A stretch of DNA of 64,000 nucleotides from Paenibacillus farraposensis (GTDB lineage Bacteria; Bacillota; Bacilli; Paenibacillales; Paenibacillaceae). The stretch spans positions 95,499 to 159,498 of the forward strand of contig NZ_JAFFQR010000019.1 in the NCBI RefSeq assembly GCF_020736845.1. The letters are read 5' to 3'. The position numbers and the translations under genes were made by a program. Positions 37,694 through 47,631 of this stretch are shown piece by piece; within the stretch, counting starts at the first letter, position 1; each line of letters begins with the position of its first letter. The notes beneath the pieces are model-generated. The model was given only the letters and a program-made list of their open reading frames with translations, was not told where the DNA came from and searched no databases.

Positions 37694-38848
37694 ATGCTTC
37701 CATTGTATAAAAAATATTGGCGCACCGTTTTTGATATCGGTCTGATTGTATTAACCGTGTATTTAGTTATGTTTGTATCCAGCAAGCTGTATCAGCTCGC
37801 GGCACCGGTGTTTCTATCGTTCGTCGTGTTCTGGTGCATTGAGCCTGCAGCCCGTTATTTTCACCGTAAAGGGATGAAGAAACCCTTCGCTTCCGCCCTC
37901 TCCGTACTGCTATTCATCATTCTTTTGCTGGCTATTTTTTTCGGATTGGGTTTAATCCTGGTTACGCAGTTTACGAAGGTGGCGCAGAATCTTCCACATT
38001 ATACCCAGATTATCCAAACGGAATTCACGCGGTTCCTTCATCTTTCCCAAGAAAAAATTGCTGCTTTGCCTCCAGACGTTATCGACCGTGTCAATGAATA
38101 TTTTGCAACCGCGACTGCGATTGCTACCAAATGGGCGCAGCTGGGTTTATCCTTTTTCATACAATTTCTCAGCTCCTTCACCGTTTTTATGGGCAACTTT
38201 GCTGTTGCCATCGTCCTGGCGTTCTTTTTAAGTATGGAGATTAATCTCTGGAAGGGAATTGCCCGCAGCAAGACGCCCAAAACATTAAAAACTGCTTACC
38301 TTTTTCTGAAAAACCACGTACTGAAAGCGATCTCCGCCTTTCTGAAGGCTCAGGCGCTGCTGGTAGGGATTACCTTTATTCTTGTATTTATAGGTTTACT
38401 CATTTTGCAAGTGGATAATGCCCTGTCGCTGGCTCTCGTGGCTGCTTTGTTTGATATTCTCCCTTTGCTGGGCGTACCTGTTATATTTATTCCGTGGGCG
38501 GTGTATTTGTTCATAACAGGCAATAGCGGCTTGGCAATAGGGCTGCTGATTGTCATGGCTGTCGCGGTTATTGTACGCCAGCTGGCAGAGCCTAAAATTA
38601 CCGGAAATTCCATCGGTGTTTCGTCCGCCTATCTCATGCTTTCCTTTGCCATTATATCGCTTTCTATCTTCGGATTGGCCGGATTAATTCTGTCGCCGAT
38701 TCTGATTATTTTGCTCAAGGAGCTGTGGCAGCAAGGCTATCTGCAGCAATGGATTCGGTTTCCGAAGGAAGAATTTGACGAGCCCCCGTTTATTGTCAAA
38801 ATTCAGGAGGAAGATCGCGGCACTGCTCGTGAAACGGAGGAGAATTGA
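37694..38848 (+). CDS. AI-2E-family (UPF0118) membrane permease, YtvI-like
   Basis: A 384-residue protein of about seven to eight membrane helices with a central soluble region (about 95-150, TKVAQNLPHYTQIIQTEF). Conserved family segments are VAALFDILPLLGVPVIFIPWAVY and VRQLAEPKITGNSIGVS. Members transport varied small molecules or ions; B. subtilis YtvI is sporulation-linked. The substrate is unknown here. AAAGGAG lies upstream of the ATG. Its last 46 bases overlap the 3' end of the convergent PBP gene. Confidence 0.87.
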   Translation: MLPLYKKYWRTVFDIGLIVLTVYLVMFVSSKLYQLAAPVFLSFVVFWCIEPAARYFHRKGMKKPFASALSVLLFIILLLAIFFGLGLILVTQFTKVAQNLPHYTQIIQTEFTRFLHLSQEKIAALPPDVIDRVNEYFATATAIATKWAQLGLSFFIQFLSSFTVFMGNFAVAIVLAFFLSMEINLWKGIARSKTPKTLKTAYLFLKNHVLKAISAFLKAQALLVGITFILVFIGLLILQVDNALSLALVAALFDILPLLGVPVIFIPWAVYLFITGNSGLAIGLLIVMAVAVIVRQLAEPKITGNSIGVSSAYLMLSFAIISLSIFGLAGLILSPILIILLKELWQQGYLQQWIRFPKEEFDEPPFIVKIQEEDRGTARETEEN

Positions 38849-40611
38849 GCCAGCAAATCCATCACCTGTCCGAACAGGGCAGTCGCCTGGCTAGCAGAAT
38901 GCTTGGAAGCATTTTGCACCAGAACGGCAACGGCATAGCGTGGTCGCTCTACCGGACCATAACCGATAAACCATTGGTGATTGACAGGCCGCCCATCCTT
39001 TAAAGCCTGGGCTGTGCCTGATTTTCCAGCCAGGTGCCATGATTTGTCACGCAAGGATGCACCTGTTCCGTGGGCCACGACTTCTTTCATCGCCTCCCGG
39101 AGTAAACGAGCCGTAGAGGGATGAATCGGATGTCCCCCCCGGGGGATGGACGAGGCATGAGCAGGTAGCTCCAGCAGGGTCCCTCCATCTGCGTAGCTGA
39201 TGCGATTCACAAGGCGTGGAGCATGGACCTGGCCATCGTGCAGCAAGGTGACGATGAGATTGGCAGCCTGAAGCGGGGTAACCAGCACGTCGCGCTGGCC
39301 GATCGCTGTCTGTACACGTACACCCGGGTCTGCCGCATGCGTATGGGGACCGAAGACGGCTCCCTCTTCCTCATGATCCAGCGGCCTGAATCGCGGAAGC
39401 CCTGCAAGATTTCGCTCCTCCCAGCCTACGGTTCGGCTCACCCCCAGCGCGGAAGCTGTCGCCTGAATCTGTTCAGGCGACAACCGTTCGCCGAGATGAG
39501 CAAACACGCTATTACAGGACACGGCAAGCCCTTCCTCCAGATTCAGAGCACCGTGTCCTTCTTTTTTCCAGCAAGCCAAACCGTACTTGCCATAGGCTCC
39601 ATAGCAATGGAATTGCTCCTTCGGTTGCACAACACCCGATTCAAGTGCTGCCGCAGCCGTAACCAGCTTAAAAATGGAACCGGGTGTTACCGCCTTGAGC
39701 GCGCGATTAGACCAGCCTGTTGTCCGCTGCGGATCAACACGAGCGGGATTATAAAAAGGACGAGACACCATCGCCAGCACATCCGCGTTGCCGACATCGA
39801 GCACCACCACCGCACCTTCTGCCAGGTGATTGGTGACTGTAAGCTTTTCAAGCTGCTCCTGCAATGTAAGGTCGATCGTCGTCTGCACCTGTAGCGGATA
39901 GTGAGCATTGGATGGAACACTGACTCGCAGCGGTGCATAAGCCAGCGGACGACGCCGGGCATCCACAAACCGGGAGACGAACGTTTCACCGATACCACTC
40001 AGCAGCGGCTCCAGCGTTCTTTCCAGCCCGGCTGCCCCGATCGGCAGTGCGCCAACTCGGTCGGCGCGTTCGTACAGAAAACCAAGCCATTGCCTGCCAT
40101 TTGGCAAATCCGCATAACGTTTCGCATAGGGCATTAGCTCGATGAGCGAAGGCGCCAGTTTCAGCAACTTGTCCGCGTTATTTCGACTAATCTGGACGGG
40201 TTCTCCGCGCCTATCCCGCCATATTAGCGGAGATTGCAGCTCTTTCCATCGCGTCAGCAGCTGCTTTTTACTCGTCTGCAGCAGGCTGGCAAGCTCCTCG
40301 CCATGCAAGGCCGCTTTGCCATCTACGTCGGGAAAAAGCACTGGCGCCCATACGATGCCGCCAGTCAGCGGCTGTCCATGTCGGTCCGTAAACTGTCCAC
40401 GTCCAGAGTCAATCGCAATTCCCTCCTGCCGCTGACGTATAGACATTTCATTCAGCGAATGTCCCCCGTAAGCAGACATATGTATACCCGCCGTCCCCTG
40501 AATCCAGGCCAGCCGGAATAGTAAAATAAGCAGCATTCCCATGATTCCCAAGGCCAAATATGCAATTCGACGTTTTCGAATAAAGCTGTTGCCACGCCTC
40601 GGCACACGCAT
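38803..40611 (-). CDS. Class B penicillin-binding protein (transpeptidase)
   Basis: A 602-residue peptidoglycan transpeptidase. A basic N-terminus and one membrane helix (about 14-36) are followed by a pedestal/dimerisation domain (about 60-260) and a transpeptidase domain (about 280-590) with SxxK in TPGSIFKL, SxN in VSCNSVF and KTG-like in AGKSGTAQAL. There is no transglycosylase or PASTA domain. It is of the PBP2/FtsI type but rather short; which growth or sporulation step it serves is unclear. The start is uncertain: ATG at 40611, or a GTG six bases later that has AGAAGGAT correctly spaced; the frame to 40665 is less likely. Confidence 0.88.
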   Translation of the reverse strand: MRVPRRGNSFIRKRRIAYLALGIMGMLLILLFRLAWIQGTAGIHMSAYGGHSLNEMSIRQRQEGIAIDSGRGQFTDRHGQPLTGGIVWAPVLFPDVDGKAALHGEELASLLQTSKKQLLTRWKELQSPLIWRDRRGEPVQISRNNADKLLKLAPSLIELMPYAKRYADLPNGRQWLGFLYERADRVGALPIGAAGLERTLEPLLSGIGETFVSRFVDARRRPLAYAPLRVSVPSNAHYPLQVQTTIDLTLQEQLEKLTVTNHLAEGAVVVLDVGNADVLAMVSRPFYNPARVDPQRTTGWSNRALKAVTPGSIFKLVTAAAALESGVVQPKEQFHCYGAYGKYGLACWKKEGHGALNLEEGLAVSCNSVFAHLGERLSPEQIQATASALGVSRTVGWEERNLAGLPRFRPLDHEEEGAVFGPHTHAADPGVRVQTAIGQRDVLVTPLQAANLIVTLLHDGQVHAPRLVNRISYADGGTLLELPAHASSIPRGGHPIHPSTARLLREAMKEVVAHGTGASLRDKSWHLAGKSGTAQALKDGRPVNHQWFIGYGPVERPRYAVAVLVQNASKHSASQATALFGQVMDLLAQFSSVSRAVPRSSS

Positions 40612-40701
40612 CCTTCTCTCATCTTTTTCCAGTAGTATGTCCTGTAGTGAACAAAGAAAACCCACTCCACGTTAACACATGGAATAGGTTTCCTGTCACA
40701 T

Positions 40702-42945
40702 TTACACCGTAAAGCGTGAAAGCTGCTCCTTTAGCTTCACCGATACTCCTTCCAGCTTTTCGGACAAGCCTACCAGCTGGCTACCGATATTCGCCTGCCC
40801 CGTGCTGAGAGAAGCAACTTCCTGCGAGGTGGCCGAGGATTCCTCAGCTACTGCACTTACATTGGCCATCGCTTCAGATAAGGTTGTCTGCGATTGGCTC
40901 AATTCCTGAATAGATGAAGTGACTGTTTCCAATCGAAGTGCAAACTCTCCCATTTGCTGCTGAACCGACTGGAAAATATCCGTCGTCTCCTGTACGGCTC
41001 CCATCTGCTGCCGGAACAGCGGATATACCTCGGATAACGCCTGAACCGTTTCATTCATCTCATTGATAATGTTGTTGATAATACCTGAGGCCGTATGAAT
41101 GGCTTGACGGGATTGTTCGGCCAACTGGCGAACCTCATTTGCTACCACCATAAAGCCTTGCCCAGCCGTTCCCGCCCTTGCCGCTTCAATCGTCGCATTC
41201 AATGATAGAATATTCGTTTGTTTGGCAATATCCTGCAACACGTCCAGCACCTTAAAGACATCGGAGGTTGTCTGCTTCAGCTCATCTACCTTGCCTACCA
41301 GTGCATGCGTCGTTTCTTCCGTCACCCGAGTTTTGCTTAACAGGTTTTTCAGCTGAATTGTACCTCTTTCACTGGATTGTTCAACCTCCTGTGCAGCCAG
41401 ACTCATTTCGTGATTAGAAGCCATCACCACATCCATTTGCTGGGCTATATTCCCGGTTAACTCACTGCCACGTTCAGCCTCGGTTGCCAAGCTGGTTGAA
41501 CCGTGAGCAATTTCTTCAGTTGCGGTAGCAATTTCCTTGGCTGAAGTGGCCGTCTTCTTCGAAGCATCACTCAGCTCTGCCGCTGTATTCAGCACCTCCT
41601 GGGCCGAGGCGTTCGTCTGCTCTACCAGCAATGTAATCTGCTCCATCATCATGTCAAAGCTTTCAGACAGCTGACCGATTTCGTCCTGGGCCTTATAGTT
41701 CGTTCGGATTTTCAGGTTGCCTTTGGCTCCTTCGTTCATTAAATTTTTCAGATGGGTCAACGGGCGCGCTACGAGGCGTACGATCCACAGGCCAATGAAT
41801 AATGCAATGAGTGCCGCTACCGCAGCAAATATCCAGGTCGTCGTTAAAATCCCTCTAGCGTCCTTAACCAGTTCAGATACAGGTATTACACCTACGAGAA
41901 TCCATTTGGAAGTTCCAAGCGTATTATGAACCGTAAGTACATTTTGGACTTTGCCGTCTGCTTCCTGCTCCATAAATTGATTGCCTTCGATCCCTTCAAG
42001 CTCGGAAATGTAATCCAGCTTTTTCTTTCCTCCTGCCAAGCTATCTATGTTAGAGCCTATAAATTCACCCTTGTCTGTCACAAGGCTGATCATACTGCCT
42101 GAGCCCAAATCAACACTTTTCAACTCGTCCTCCACCACACTGGACTTTAAATCCATAACCAGAACGTAAGTCTCTCCGAGCCCGGACATACTGTTCATGG
42201 AGCGGGCCAGACGAAAGGTCTTGCTTCCATTGTCATTTACCTGTGTAGGCAGCCAGACAATTCCTTTGTTCTTCAAAATATCCTTAAACCATGCTTCCTG
42301 CCGGACACCCTTTTGTGTACCTGTGCCCATCGCAGCTAAACTGGATTCTTCCGGGTACAAGTACAATGAATCAATCGCTTTATTCGTGAAAGCAAGATTC
42401 GTTAGCTTCTTGTTTACTTCACCCATAGCAACAAAAGATTCAAAAGAGTTCTTTTCTTGCTTCGCCACCTTTTGCAGTTGATCACTTAACTCTGTATCAA
42501 AAAACACCTGTGTCGAGGTATCTTGAAAGCGCTCTAAAATAATATCAAGCTTTTCCGAGGTTTGCTGAACGGTTTGCTGATAAGCGGTAGCCGCATTTTG
42601 CTCAATCGTACTTTTCGCCCTGTAGTAAGAGATCATCCCCAGGCTGACCACAAATAACATTATTGCCGCAAAAAAGATCAGGAACAGCTTCATTCCGACC
42701 GAACGAATCGGATTATAATTTTTGACCAGATGCATGAAATCCTTGCTGTACTTTTCCGGCTTAAGTAAACGCTTTAAATTATATGCGCTTTTACGGGTGG
42801 CTTTGGCTACCCAGGGAATAACTTTCGAGGATATCCTGGCTGTCTGTTCTCCTTTATTCGCTGTGCTGCCCTTCATGCCTTTCATGAGTTTTATTTTCTT
42901 CGGTTGTCTGTTTGATGTCTTCCCTTCTTTTTTCCGAAAACCCAT
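40702..42945 (-). CDS. Methyl-accepting chemotaxis protein with long basic N-terminus
   Basis: A 747-residue chemoreceptor. The first 80 or so residues are cytoplasmic, highly basic and contain several Lys-rich stretches ([13 protein letters not shown]). A membrane helix follows (about 86-108, [17 protein letters not shown]), then a dCache-like extracellular sensor (about 115-360), a second helix (about 365-390), HAMP, and the signalling domain with [38 protein letters not shown] precedes the ATG at 42945. Most receptors have only a few residues before the first helix. The ligand is unknown. Confidence 0.92.
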   Translation of the reverse strand: MGFRKKEGKTSNRQPKKIKLMKGMKGSTANKGEQTARISSKVIPWVAKATRKSAYNLKRLLKPEKYSKDFMHLVKNYNPIRSVGMKLFLIFFAAIMLFVVSLGMISYYRAKSTIEQNAATAYQQTVQQTSEKLDIILERFQDTSTQVFFDTELSDQLQKVAKQEKNSFESFVAMGEVNKKLTNLAFTNKAIDSLYLYPEESSLAAMGTGTQKGVRQEAWFKDILKNKGIVWLPTQVNDNGSKTFRLARSMNSMSGLGETYVLVMDLKSSVVEDELKSVDLGSGSMISLVTDKGEFIGSNIDSLAGGKKKLDYISELEGIEGNQFMEQEADGKVQNVLTVHNTLGTSKWILVGVIPVSELVKDARGILTTTWIFAAVAALIALFIGLWIVRLVARPLTHLKNLMNEGAKGNLKIRTNYKAQDEIGQLSESFDMMMEQITLLVEQTNASAQEVLNTAAELSDASKKTATSAKEIATATEEIAHGSTSLATEAERGSELTGNIAQQMDVVMASNHEMSLAAQEVEQSSERGTIQLKNLLSKTRVTEETTHALVGKVDELKQTTSDVFKVLDVLQDIAKQTNILSLNATIEAARAGTAGQGFMVVANEVRQLAEQSRQAIHTASGIINNIINEMNETVQALSEVYPLFRQQMGAVQETTDIFQSVQQQMGEFALRLETVTSSIQELSQSQTTLSEAMANVSAVAEESSATSQEVASLSTGQANIGSQLVGLSEKLEGVSVKLKEQLSRFTV

Positions 42946-43105
42946 TCCTCTCACCTGCCGCCATATAATTAGTTTCCTGTTCCACGTCATCTGTTATGTA
43001 TCTATTATCTATATAATGTCTATCGGAACTATTCGACAAGGAGTGTAGCTTTCCTTTGCGAAATGACTAAATTTCGTAAAACTTTTTTCCTGGAAAAGTA
43101 TTCAA

Positions 43106-43136
43106 AAAAAAGCCCCTCCAACCGAAAGGAGAGACT
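43106..43136 (-). terminator. Terminator after trhP2
   Basis: AAGTCTCTCC pairs with GGAGGGGCTT, followed on the minus strand by an eight-T run. It ends the ireB-to-trhP2 gene cluster. Confidence 0.85.
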
Positions 43137-43168
43137 TTTGTTCTTCTTGTCCGAGACTTGGGGCCTAT

Positions 43169-44500
43169 TCACTTCTTTTTACGCATCATATCAAAATAGG
43201 AAACAGGCTGATCAACCTTCATTTTAATCCGTTGAAGCGGGTGACGCGCAGCGTCCAGCTCATTGCCTTCCTCATCCCAGATCGTTCCGACCTTTTGCTT
43301 GAAAAATGTTCCGTTCGGGCCAAAAAATTCAATTTCATGCCCTGGCTTAAAATGATTGCGTTGTTGAATGGTAGCCATGCCGCTCGCAGCATCATAGTCC
43401 ATAACCAGTCCGGCAAAATCATAAGGAGCTGCTTTCTCTTCCGGCTCGTAAATATGATCTTCATGATCCGGTGTATCGTAGAAAAAGCCTGTATTCAGCG
43501 GACGATTAGCCGCCTTGTTAATTTCTTCGATCCATTCCGGTTTGAGCACATAATTTTCAGGATCAGCCATATAGGAATCAATCGCTTGACGATAGACGTT
43601 CACGACCGTAGCCACATAATGAATTGATTTCATGCGTCCTTCCACTTTAAAGCTGTCTACACCCACATCAATCAAATCGGGAATGTTTTCAATCATACAC
43701 AGGTCCTTGGAACCCATAGAAAAAGCGTTATCGCCTTCTTCAAACAGTGGAAGCTGGTTAATGCCCAGCTGGAATTGTCTCAGCACATTGCTGTCCTGTG
43801 CCTCTTCTTCAGATATCCACGCCTCGCCCGGGCGCGCATCCTCGAACAGATCGTATTTCCAGCGGCAAGACTGGCAGCAGCCCCCGCGATTGGAATCCCG
43901 GTCCGTAAAGTGATTGGATAGCACACAACGACCGGAAAATGAAGAACACATAGCCCCATGGACAAAAGCTTCAATCTCAATGTCCACATGCTTTTTAATT
44001 TCCTCAATTTCCTCCAGGCTGGTCTCACGCCCCAAGACAACACGCGGCAGTCCTTCGTCCTTCCAGAATTTTACCGCTTGCCAGTTCAAGGTGGACTGCT
44101 GTGTACTCAAATGCACTTCCAATCCCGGAACAGTACGCAGTGCAACGGACACAATCGCCGGATCAGCAACGATAACTGCATGAATTCCTGCCTCGTACAG
44201 ATTACGCAGATATTCCTCGATTCCGGCAATATCTTCATTGTGGGCATAGATGTTGGTAGCTACAAGCACCTTAGCGCCATATTTGTTGGCAAATTCCACA
44301 CCTTCCCGCATTTCCTCAAAACTGAAATTGTCGGCGTTAGAACGCAGACCGTATTTTTGTCCTCCAATATAGACAGCATCCGCGCCATAGTGAACCGCAA
44401 ACTTCAGCTTTTCCAGATTTCCGGCAGGAGCGAGCAGCTCCGGCTTATCCAGACGATTACGCTTGCCTTTATATTTTCTCGTTGTGGTCAACGTTCCCAC
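43169..44500 (-). CDS. trhP2: U32-family protein TrhP2 (YrrO-like), tRNA U34 hydroxylation
   Basis: A 443-residue member of the peptidase U32 family. These proteins are now known as tRNA or rRNA hydroxylation factors; B. subtilis YrrN/YrrO act with prephenate in forming 5-hydroxyuridine at tRNA position 34. The U32 signature with iron-sulfur cysteines is in EAFVHGAMCSSFSGRC and GGCCQSCRWKY. The C-terminal 80 residues form the extra beta domain of long members. It starts with GTG at 44500, behind GGGGGGAA. It lies 31 bp downstream of trhP1. Confidence 0.92.
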   Translation of the reverse strand: MGTLTTTRKYKGKRNRLDKPELLAPAGNLEKLKFAVHYGADAVYIGGQKYGLRSNADNFSFEEMREGVEFANKYGAKVLVATNIYAHNEDIAGIEEYLRNLYEAGIHAVIVADPAIVSVALRTVPGLEVHLSTQQSTLNWQAVKFWKDEGLPRVVLGRETSLEEIEEIKKHVDIEIEAFVHGAMCSSFSGRCVLSNHFTDRDSNRGGCCQSCRWKYDLFEDARPGEAWISEEEAQDSNVLRQFQLGINQLPLFEEGDNAFSMGSKDLCMIENIPDLIDVGVDSFKVEGRMKSIHYVATVVNVYRQAIDSYMADPENYVLKPEWIEEINKAANRPLNTGFFYDTPDHEDHIYEPEEKAAPYDFAGLVMDYDAASGMATIQQRNHFKPGHEIEFFGPNGTFFKQKVGTIWDEEGNELDAARHPLQRIKMKVDQPVSYFDMMRKKK

Positions 44501-44531
44501 GACGTTCCCCCCTTATACATTCATATGATTA

Positions 44532-45461
44532 TTAATAAACCTGCTCTTTATAGAAAAATCCGAAGGATAGCTCCCGTTCAGGGTCTTGCAGACGGCGAAC
44601 CTCATCGAGCCAGCTTTCATCATAAGCATAAGCTTCCGGATCGGCTGTATAGGTGTCAATTGCTTTACGATACGCACGAACGACTGCCTCATTGTAAGCC
44701 GTAGGTTTTAACAGCCCTTCGATCTTAAAGCTGTGGACACCCGCCTCCATCAGAAAATGCAGGTCCTCCATAATGCAGAAATCATCCGAGCTCATAATAT
44801 GAGTCCCGTTCATATCCTCATAAATAGGGAACTTCTCTTCCTTACGCTCAGCTTCAATCAGGAACAAGCCGCGCTCCTTGCCCAGATCGCCTTCTACCGG
44901 GCGTCCCTGATGCAGCATATAGCTTTGCACAAGCTTGCGCTTGGAATGGTAAATATTGGTCATGCCATGTACCTGAACCTGTGCCTCAATGTTTAGCTTG
45001 GGAACCATTTCCGTAATTTCGTCCATACTGAGCTCACGAGCCAGAATAATGCGTGAAGCCCCTTTCTCGCCCCAATAGTTGGCAGTTGCGAAGTTGGTAG
45101 AAATCATTTCCCCGTTCCAAAACAGCTTCAGATGAGGTGCATACTCCTTCACTGTCATGAGTACCGACGGGTCATTAAACTCGATCGCATCAATTCCACA
45201 TTCAGCGAGTGTCTGCACATATTCAGGAAGGAGCGGCAACAGCTCATTTGTCATCAAATTAGTCATGGATACATAAACCTGCGCCGCATGCTTCCGCGCA
45301 ATTGCTACAACCTCACGGATTTGATCCGGTGTAAAATGTCCCGGCAGCCTCATGCCAAAGCGGTCATCTCCAATAAGCAATGCATCCGCTCCGGCCTCCA
45401 GCATACGGCGGGCATCCTCCGGAGAGCTGGCGGTTACCAGCAGTTCGGGTTTGTAAGCCAT
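44532..45461 (-). CDS. trhP1: U32-family protein TrhP1 (YrrN-like)
   Basis: A 309-residue U32-family protein, the short partner of TrhP2. It has the barrel start ELLVTASSPEDARRMLEAGADALLIGDDRFGMR but lacks the Cys cluster seen in TrhP2, as is usual for YrrN, which suggests the two work as a heteromer. AGGAGGTG precedes the ATG. It lies 11 bp after mltG. The B. subtilis methyltransferase gene yrrM (trmR), which sits between mltG and yrrN there, is absent from this spot. Confidence 0.9.
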   Translation of the reverse strand: MAYKPELLVTASSPEDARRMLEAGADALLIGDDRFGMRLPGHFTPDQIREVVAIARKHAAQVYVSMTNLMTNELLPLLPEYVQTLAECGIDAIEFNDPSVLMTVKEYAPHLKLFWNGEMISTNFATANYWGEKGASRIILARELSMDEITEMVPKLNIEAQVQVHGMTNIYHSKRKLVQSYMLHQGRPVEGDLGKERGLFLIEAERKEEKFPIYEDMNGTHIMSSDDFCIMEDLHFLMEAGVHSFKIEGLLKPTAYNEAVVRAYRKAIDTYTADPEAYAYDESWLDEVRRLQDPERELSFGFFYKEQVY

Positions 45462-45472
45462 AGGCTCACCTC

Positions 45473-46525
45473 CTATTTTGTGTTGCGGTTACTTAGCCGA
45501 ATATTATGCAAATGTTCTTTATACGTCGCGGCAAACAAATGTTCATGTGTTCCGTCTTTTTTGGTCACATAAAACAAATAATCCGTAGTTGCCGGCTGTA
45601 ATGCCGCCTCTACTGATTTCAAACTTGGACTTGCAATCGGTCCTGGCGGGAGTCCCTGATGCAAATAAGTATTAAAAGGATTGTCTGCAGCCAAATCCTT
45701 ATAATACAGCCGTTCCTTTTGCTTATCCAGCATATATTGAATGGTGGCGTCAATTTCCAGCTTCTTGTCCTGCTTAAGCCGATTATAAATGACTCCAGCT
45801 ACGACGGGCCGTTCATGATCCACAACCACCTCGCGCTCCACCAGAGAAGCAACGGTCAGCAGTTGATGCAGCGTTTCACTTCGCTGCTTCAGCTTGGCAT
45901 CCAAGCCGGGTATGGTATTCAGACGTTTTTGCGTCTGCTCCAGCATCGCCTGAATCATATCTTTGGTTGTGCTGCCTTTTTTCAGCTCATAAGTTTCCGG
46001 GAAGAGATAACCTTCCAGCGCATAACGAAGCCCCGCCTGTTTTGGAATATCTCGCACCAGCGGGACGTCAAAAGCGGATGGATCGTTGGCCAGTTCCAAA
46101 AATTGCTTTCGGTCCGCCAGCCCTTCCTTTTGCAGCTTATCAGCCATTTGTCTGATCGTAAAACCTTCCGGGATTGTAAAACGAATCATTTCCTCCCTGA
46201 CAACATCCCCGGCCGATAGCTTGGCAATCAGCTGATCAAAGGTTGCACCTGGCTGTGCCTCATAATTCCCGGCCTGAAGTGCATTTCCTTGCTGTTTGAA
46301 TTTTACATAAGCCTTAAACACAAGCGCATTACGTATAAGTCCCTTTTGCTCCAAGGTATCTGCAATCGCAGAGGTCCCTGTTCCCTTAACGACCGTAAAT
46401 GCAACAGGCTGCGTTTTCGGCTGAACAGGCTGCATCGCGTTCCAAATATAAAAAGCTGCTCCTCCTGCTATGATGACAAGCAGCAAAAGCAGTGTGCCCA
46501 TCCTTGTCCTTCGCTTCACATCCAC
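45473..46525 (-). CDS. mltG: Endolytic murein transglycosylase
   Basis: A 350-residue cell-wall enzyme that cuts nascent glycan strands and so ends their elongation. An N-terminal membrane helix (about 8-29) is followed by a LysM-like subdomain and the YceG catalytic domain, with the active Glu in TVASLVEREV, and YNRLKQDKKLEIDATIQYML and PFNTYLHQGLPPGPIASPS. The start is a GTG at 46525, behind AAGGAG. It begins the trhP sub-operon and is separated from the DUF1292 genes by a terminator. Confidence 0.94.
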   Translation of the reverse strand: MDVKRRTRMGTLLLLLVIIAGGAAFYIWNAMQPVQPKTQPVAFTVVKGTGTSAIADTLEQKGLIRNALVFKAYVKFKQQGNALQAGNYEAQPGATFDQLIAKLSAGDVVREEMIRFTIPEGFTIRQMADKLQKEGLADRKQFLELANDPSAFDVPLVRDIPKQAGLRYALEGYLFPETYELKKGSTTKDMIQAMLEQTQKRLNTIPGLDAKLKQRSETLHQLLTVASLVEREVVVDHERPVVAGVIYNRLKQDKKLEIDATIQYMLDKQKERLYYKDLAADNPFNTYLHQGLPPGPIASPSLKSVEAALQPATTDYLFYVTKKDGTHEHLFAATYKEHLHNIRLSNRNTK

Positions 46526-46544
46526 CCAACTCCTTCACAGCCAA

Positions 46545-46568
46545 AAAGGGCGGACAGGTCCGCCCTTT
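46545..46568 (-). terminator. Terminator of the ireB-ruvX-DUF1292 operon
   Basis: AAAGGGCGGAC pairs with GTCCGCCCTTT around a minimal loop, followed on the minus strand by TTGG. It lies within the short gap before mltG, so some read-through may be allowed. Confidence 0.75.
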
Positions 46569-46595
46569 CAGGTTTGATCTCCTCATTATCCAGAC

Positions 46596-46898
46596 CTACA
46601 GCTCCGGCAGCGTACATTCATCGTACAGCTCGGAAATGTCTTCCCATTCATCATCATCTTCGATGGTGGTAATGGAGATTTCGCCATCTATGGATGAGGT
46701 TACATGATATATCTCATGTTCGCCTTCAGCAGCTCCGGGTCGACGCAATACAACATACCGTTGCTTGCCTACCTGGAATTCCGCTTCCAGTTCCATGCGT
46801 ACCGCATGGCCTTGTTCATCCTGCAACTCTACATCGTTGTCGAACGCTTCCTTTAAATCAGAGGTCCATCTCAGGTCTTCACGTGAATAATTCGTCAT
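46596..46898 (-). CDS. DUF1292 protein (second copy)
   Basis: A 100-residue acidic protein of the DUF1292 family. It has ELEAEFQVGKQRYVVLRRPG in the middle and an acidic ISITTIEDDDEWEDISELYDE end. Function unknown. Its ATG overlaps the stop of the other DUF1292 gene by four bases. The pair shares a fold pattern (short strand, YVVL/YMMV, acidic DDxEWE tail), so it looks like a tandem duplication. Confidence 0.85.
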   Translation of the reverse strand: MTNYSREDLRWTSDLKEAFDNDVELQDEQGHAVRMELEAEFQVGKQRYVVLRRPGAAEGEHEIYHVTSSIDGEISITTIEDDDEWEDISELYDECTLPEL

Positions 46899-47191
46899 TT
46901 CCTGTCTTCCTCTTCTTCTACAAATGTATTAAAGGTCTCTTCAACGATTTCCCATTCCGCATCGTCTTGGATCACAAACAATTTAATATCATCGCCTTCT
47001 TCCTCATAACGGAAGGCGTAAACATCTGATTCATCAGCTTCAGGATCCACTGGCGCAACCATCATGTACTTCGCTTCGGAACCGTCTACCTCAAACTTCA
47101 TAATGACCTCAAACTCTTCCTCGTTGCCCTCATCATCGGCAATATAAATGATTTCCGGCTCTTCTTCCATACCCACTTGATTTTCAGCCAT
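46895..47191 (-). CDS. DUF1292 protein, YrzB-like
   Basis: A 98-residue, very acidic protein of the DUF1292 family, conserved next to ruvX in Bacillales as YrzB. Segments: FEVIMKFEVDGSEAKYMMVAPVD and IKLFVIQDDAEWEIVEETFNTF. Function unknown. The ATG at 47191 follows AAGGGGGA by eight bases. It is downstream of ruvX by 14 bp and overlaps the next DUF1292 gene. Confidence 0.88.
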   Translation of the reverse strand: MAENQVGMEEEPEIIYIADDEGNEEEFEVIMKFEVDGSEAKYMMVAPVDPEADESDVYAFRYEEEGDDIKLFVIQDDAEWEIVEETFNTFVEEEEDRK

Positions 47192-47205
47192 TACGATATC
47201 CCCCT

Positions 47206-47622
47206 TCACCTTGTACTATGTGCGTCCAAATAGTTTTGCAAGATCAGGCTTGCTGCCAGTTTATCGACCACCTGCTTGCGTTTTTTTCGGCTGACGTCGG
47301 CTTCCAGAAGCGCACGCTCTGCCGAACGCGTCGTCAGCCGTTCATCCCAAAGGTGAACGGGTAGTCCCAGCAACTCCTTGAGCTGGTTCGCAAACTCAAT
47401 GCAAATCTCGCCGCGTGGACCCACGGTTCCGTTCATATTTTTCGGCAGACCTACAACCACTTCGCCGATCTCAAGGTCACGGATCAAATCTGCGATTTTA
47501 CCGAGCTCACTATTGTCACCACGTCGTTCTATGACTTCCAATCCTTGGGCGGTCCAGCCAAAGGCATCACTTACGGCGACCCCGATTCGGCGGTCCCCGT
47601 AATCCAATCCCATTACTTTCAT
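47206..47622 (-). CDS. ruvX: YqgF/RuvX-family putative Holliday junction resolvase
   Basis: A 138-residue RNase H-fold protein. MGLDYGDRRIGVAVSDAFG carries the first acidic residue, VVVGLPKNMNG and WDERLTTRSAER the others. E. coli YqgF takes part in 16S rRNA 5' processing; Holliday junction resolution is reported for some relatives. AGGAGA precedes the ATG. It follows ireB by nine bp. Confidence 0.94.
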   Translation of the reverse strand: MKVMGLDYGDRRIGVAVSDAFGWTAQGLEVIERRGDNSELGKIADLIRDLEIGEVVVGLPKNMNGTVGPRGEICIEFANQLKELLGLPVHLWDERLTTRSAERALLEADVSRKKRKQVVDKLAASLILQNYLDAHSTR

Positions 47623-47631
47623 CCCTGTCTC

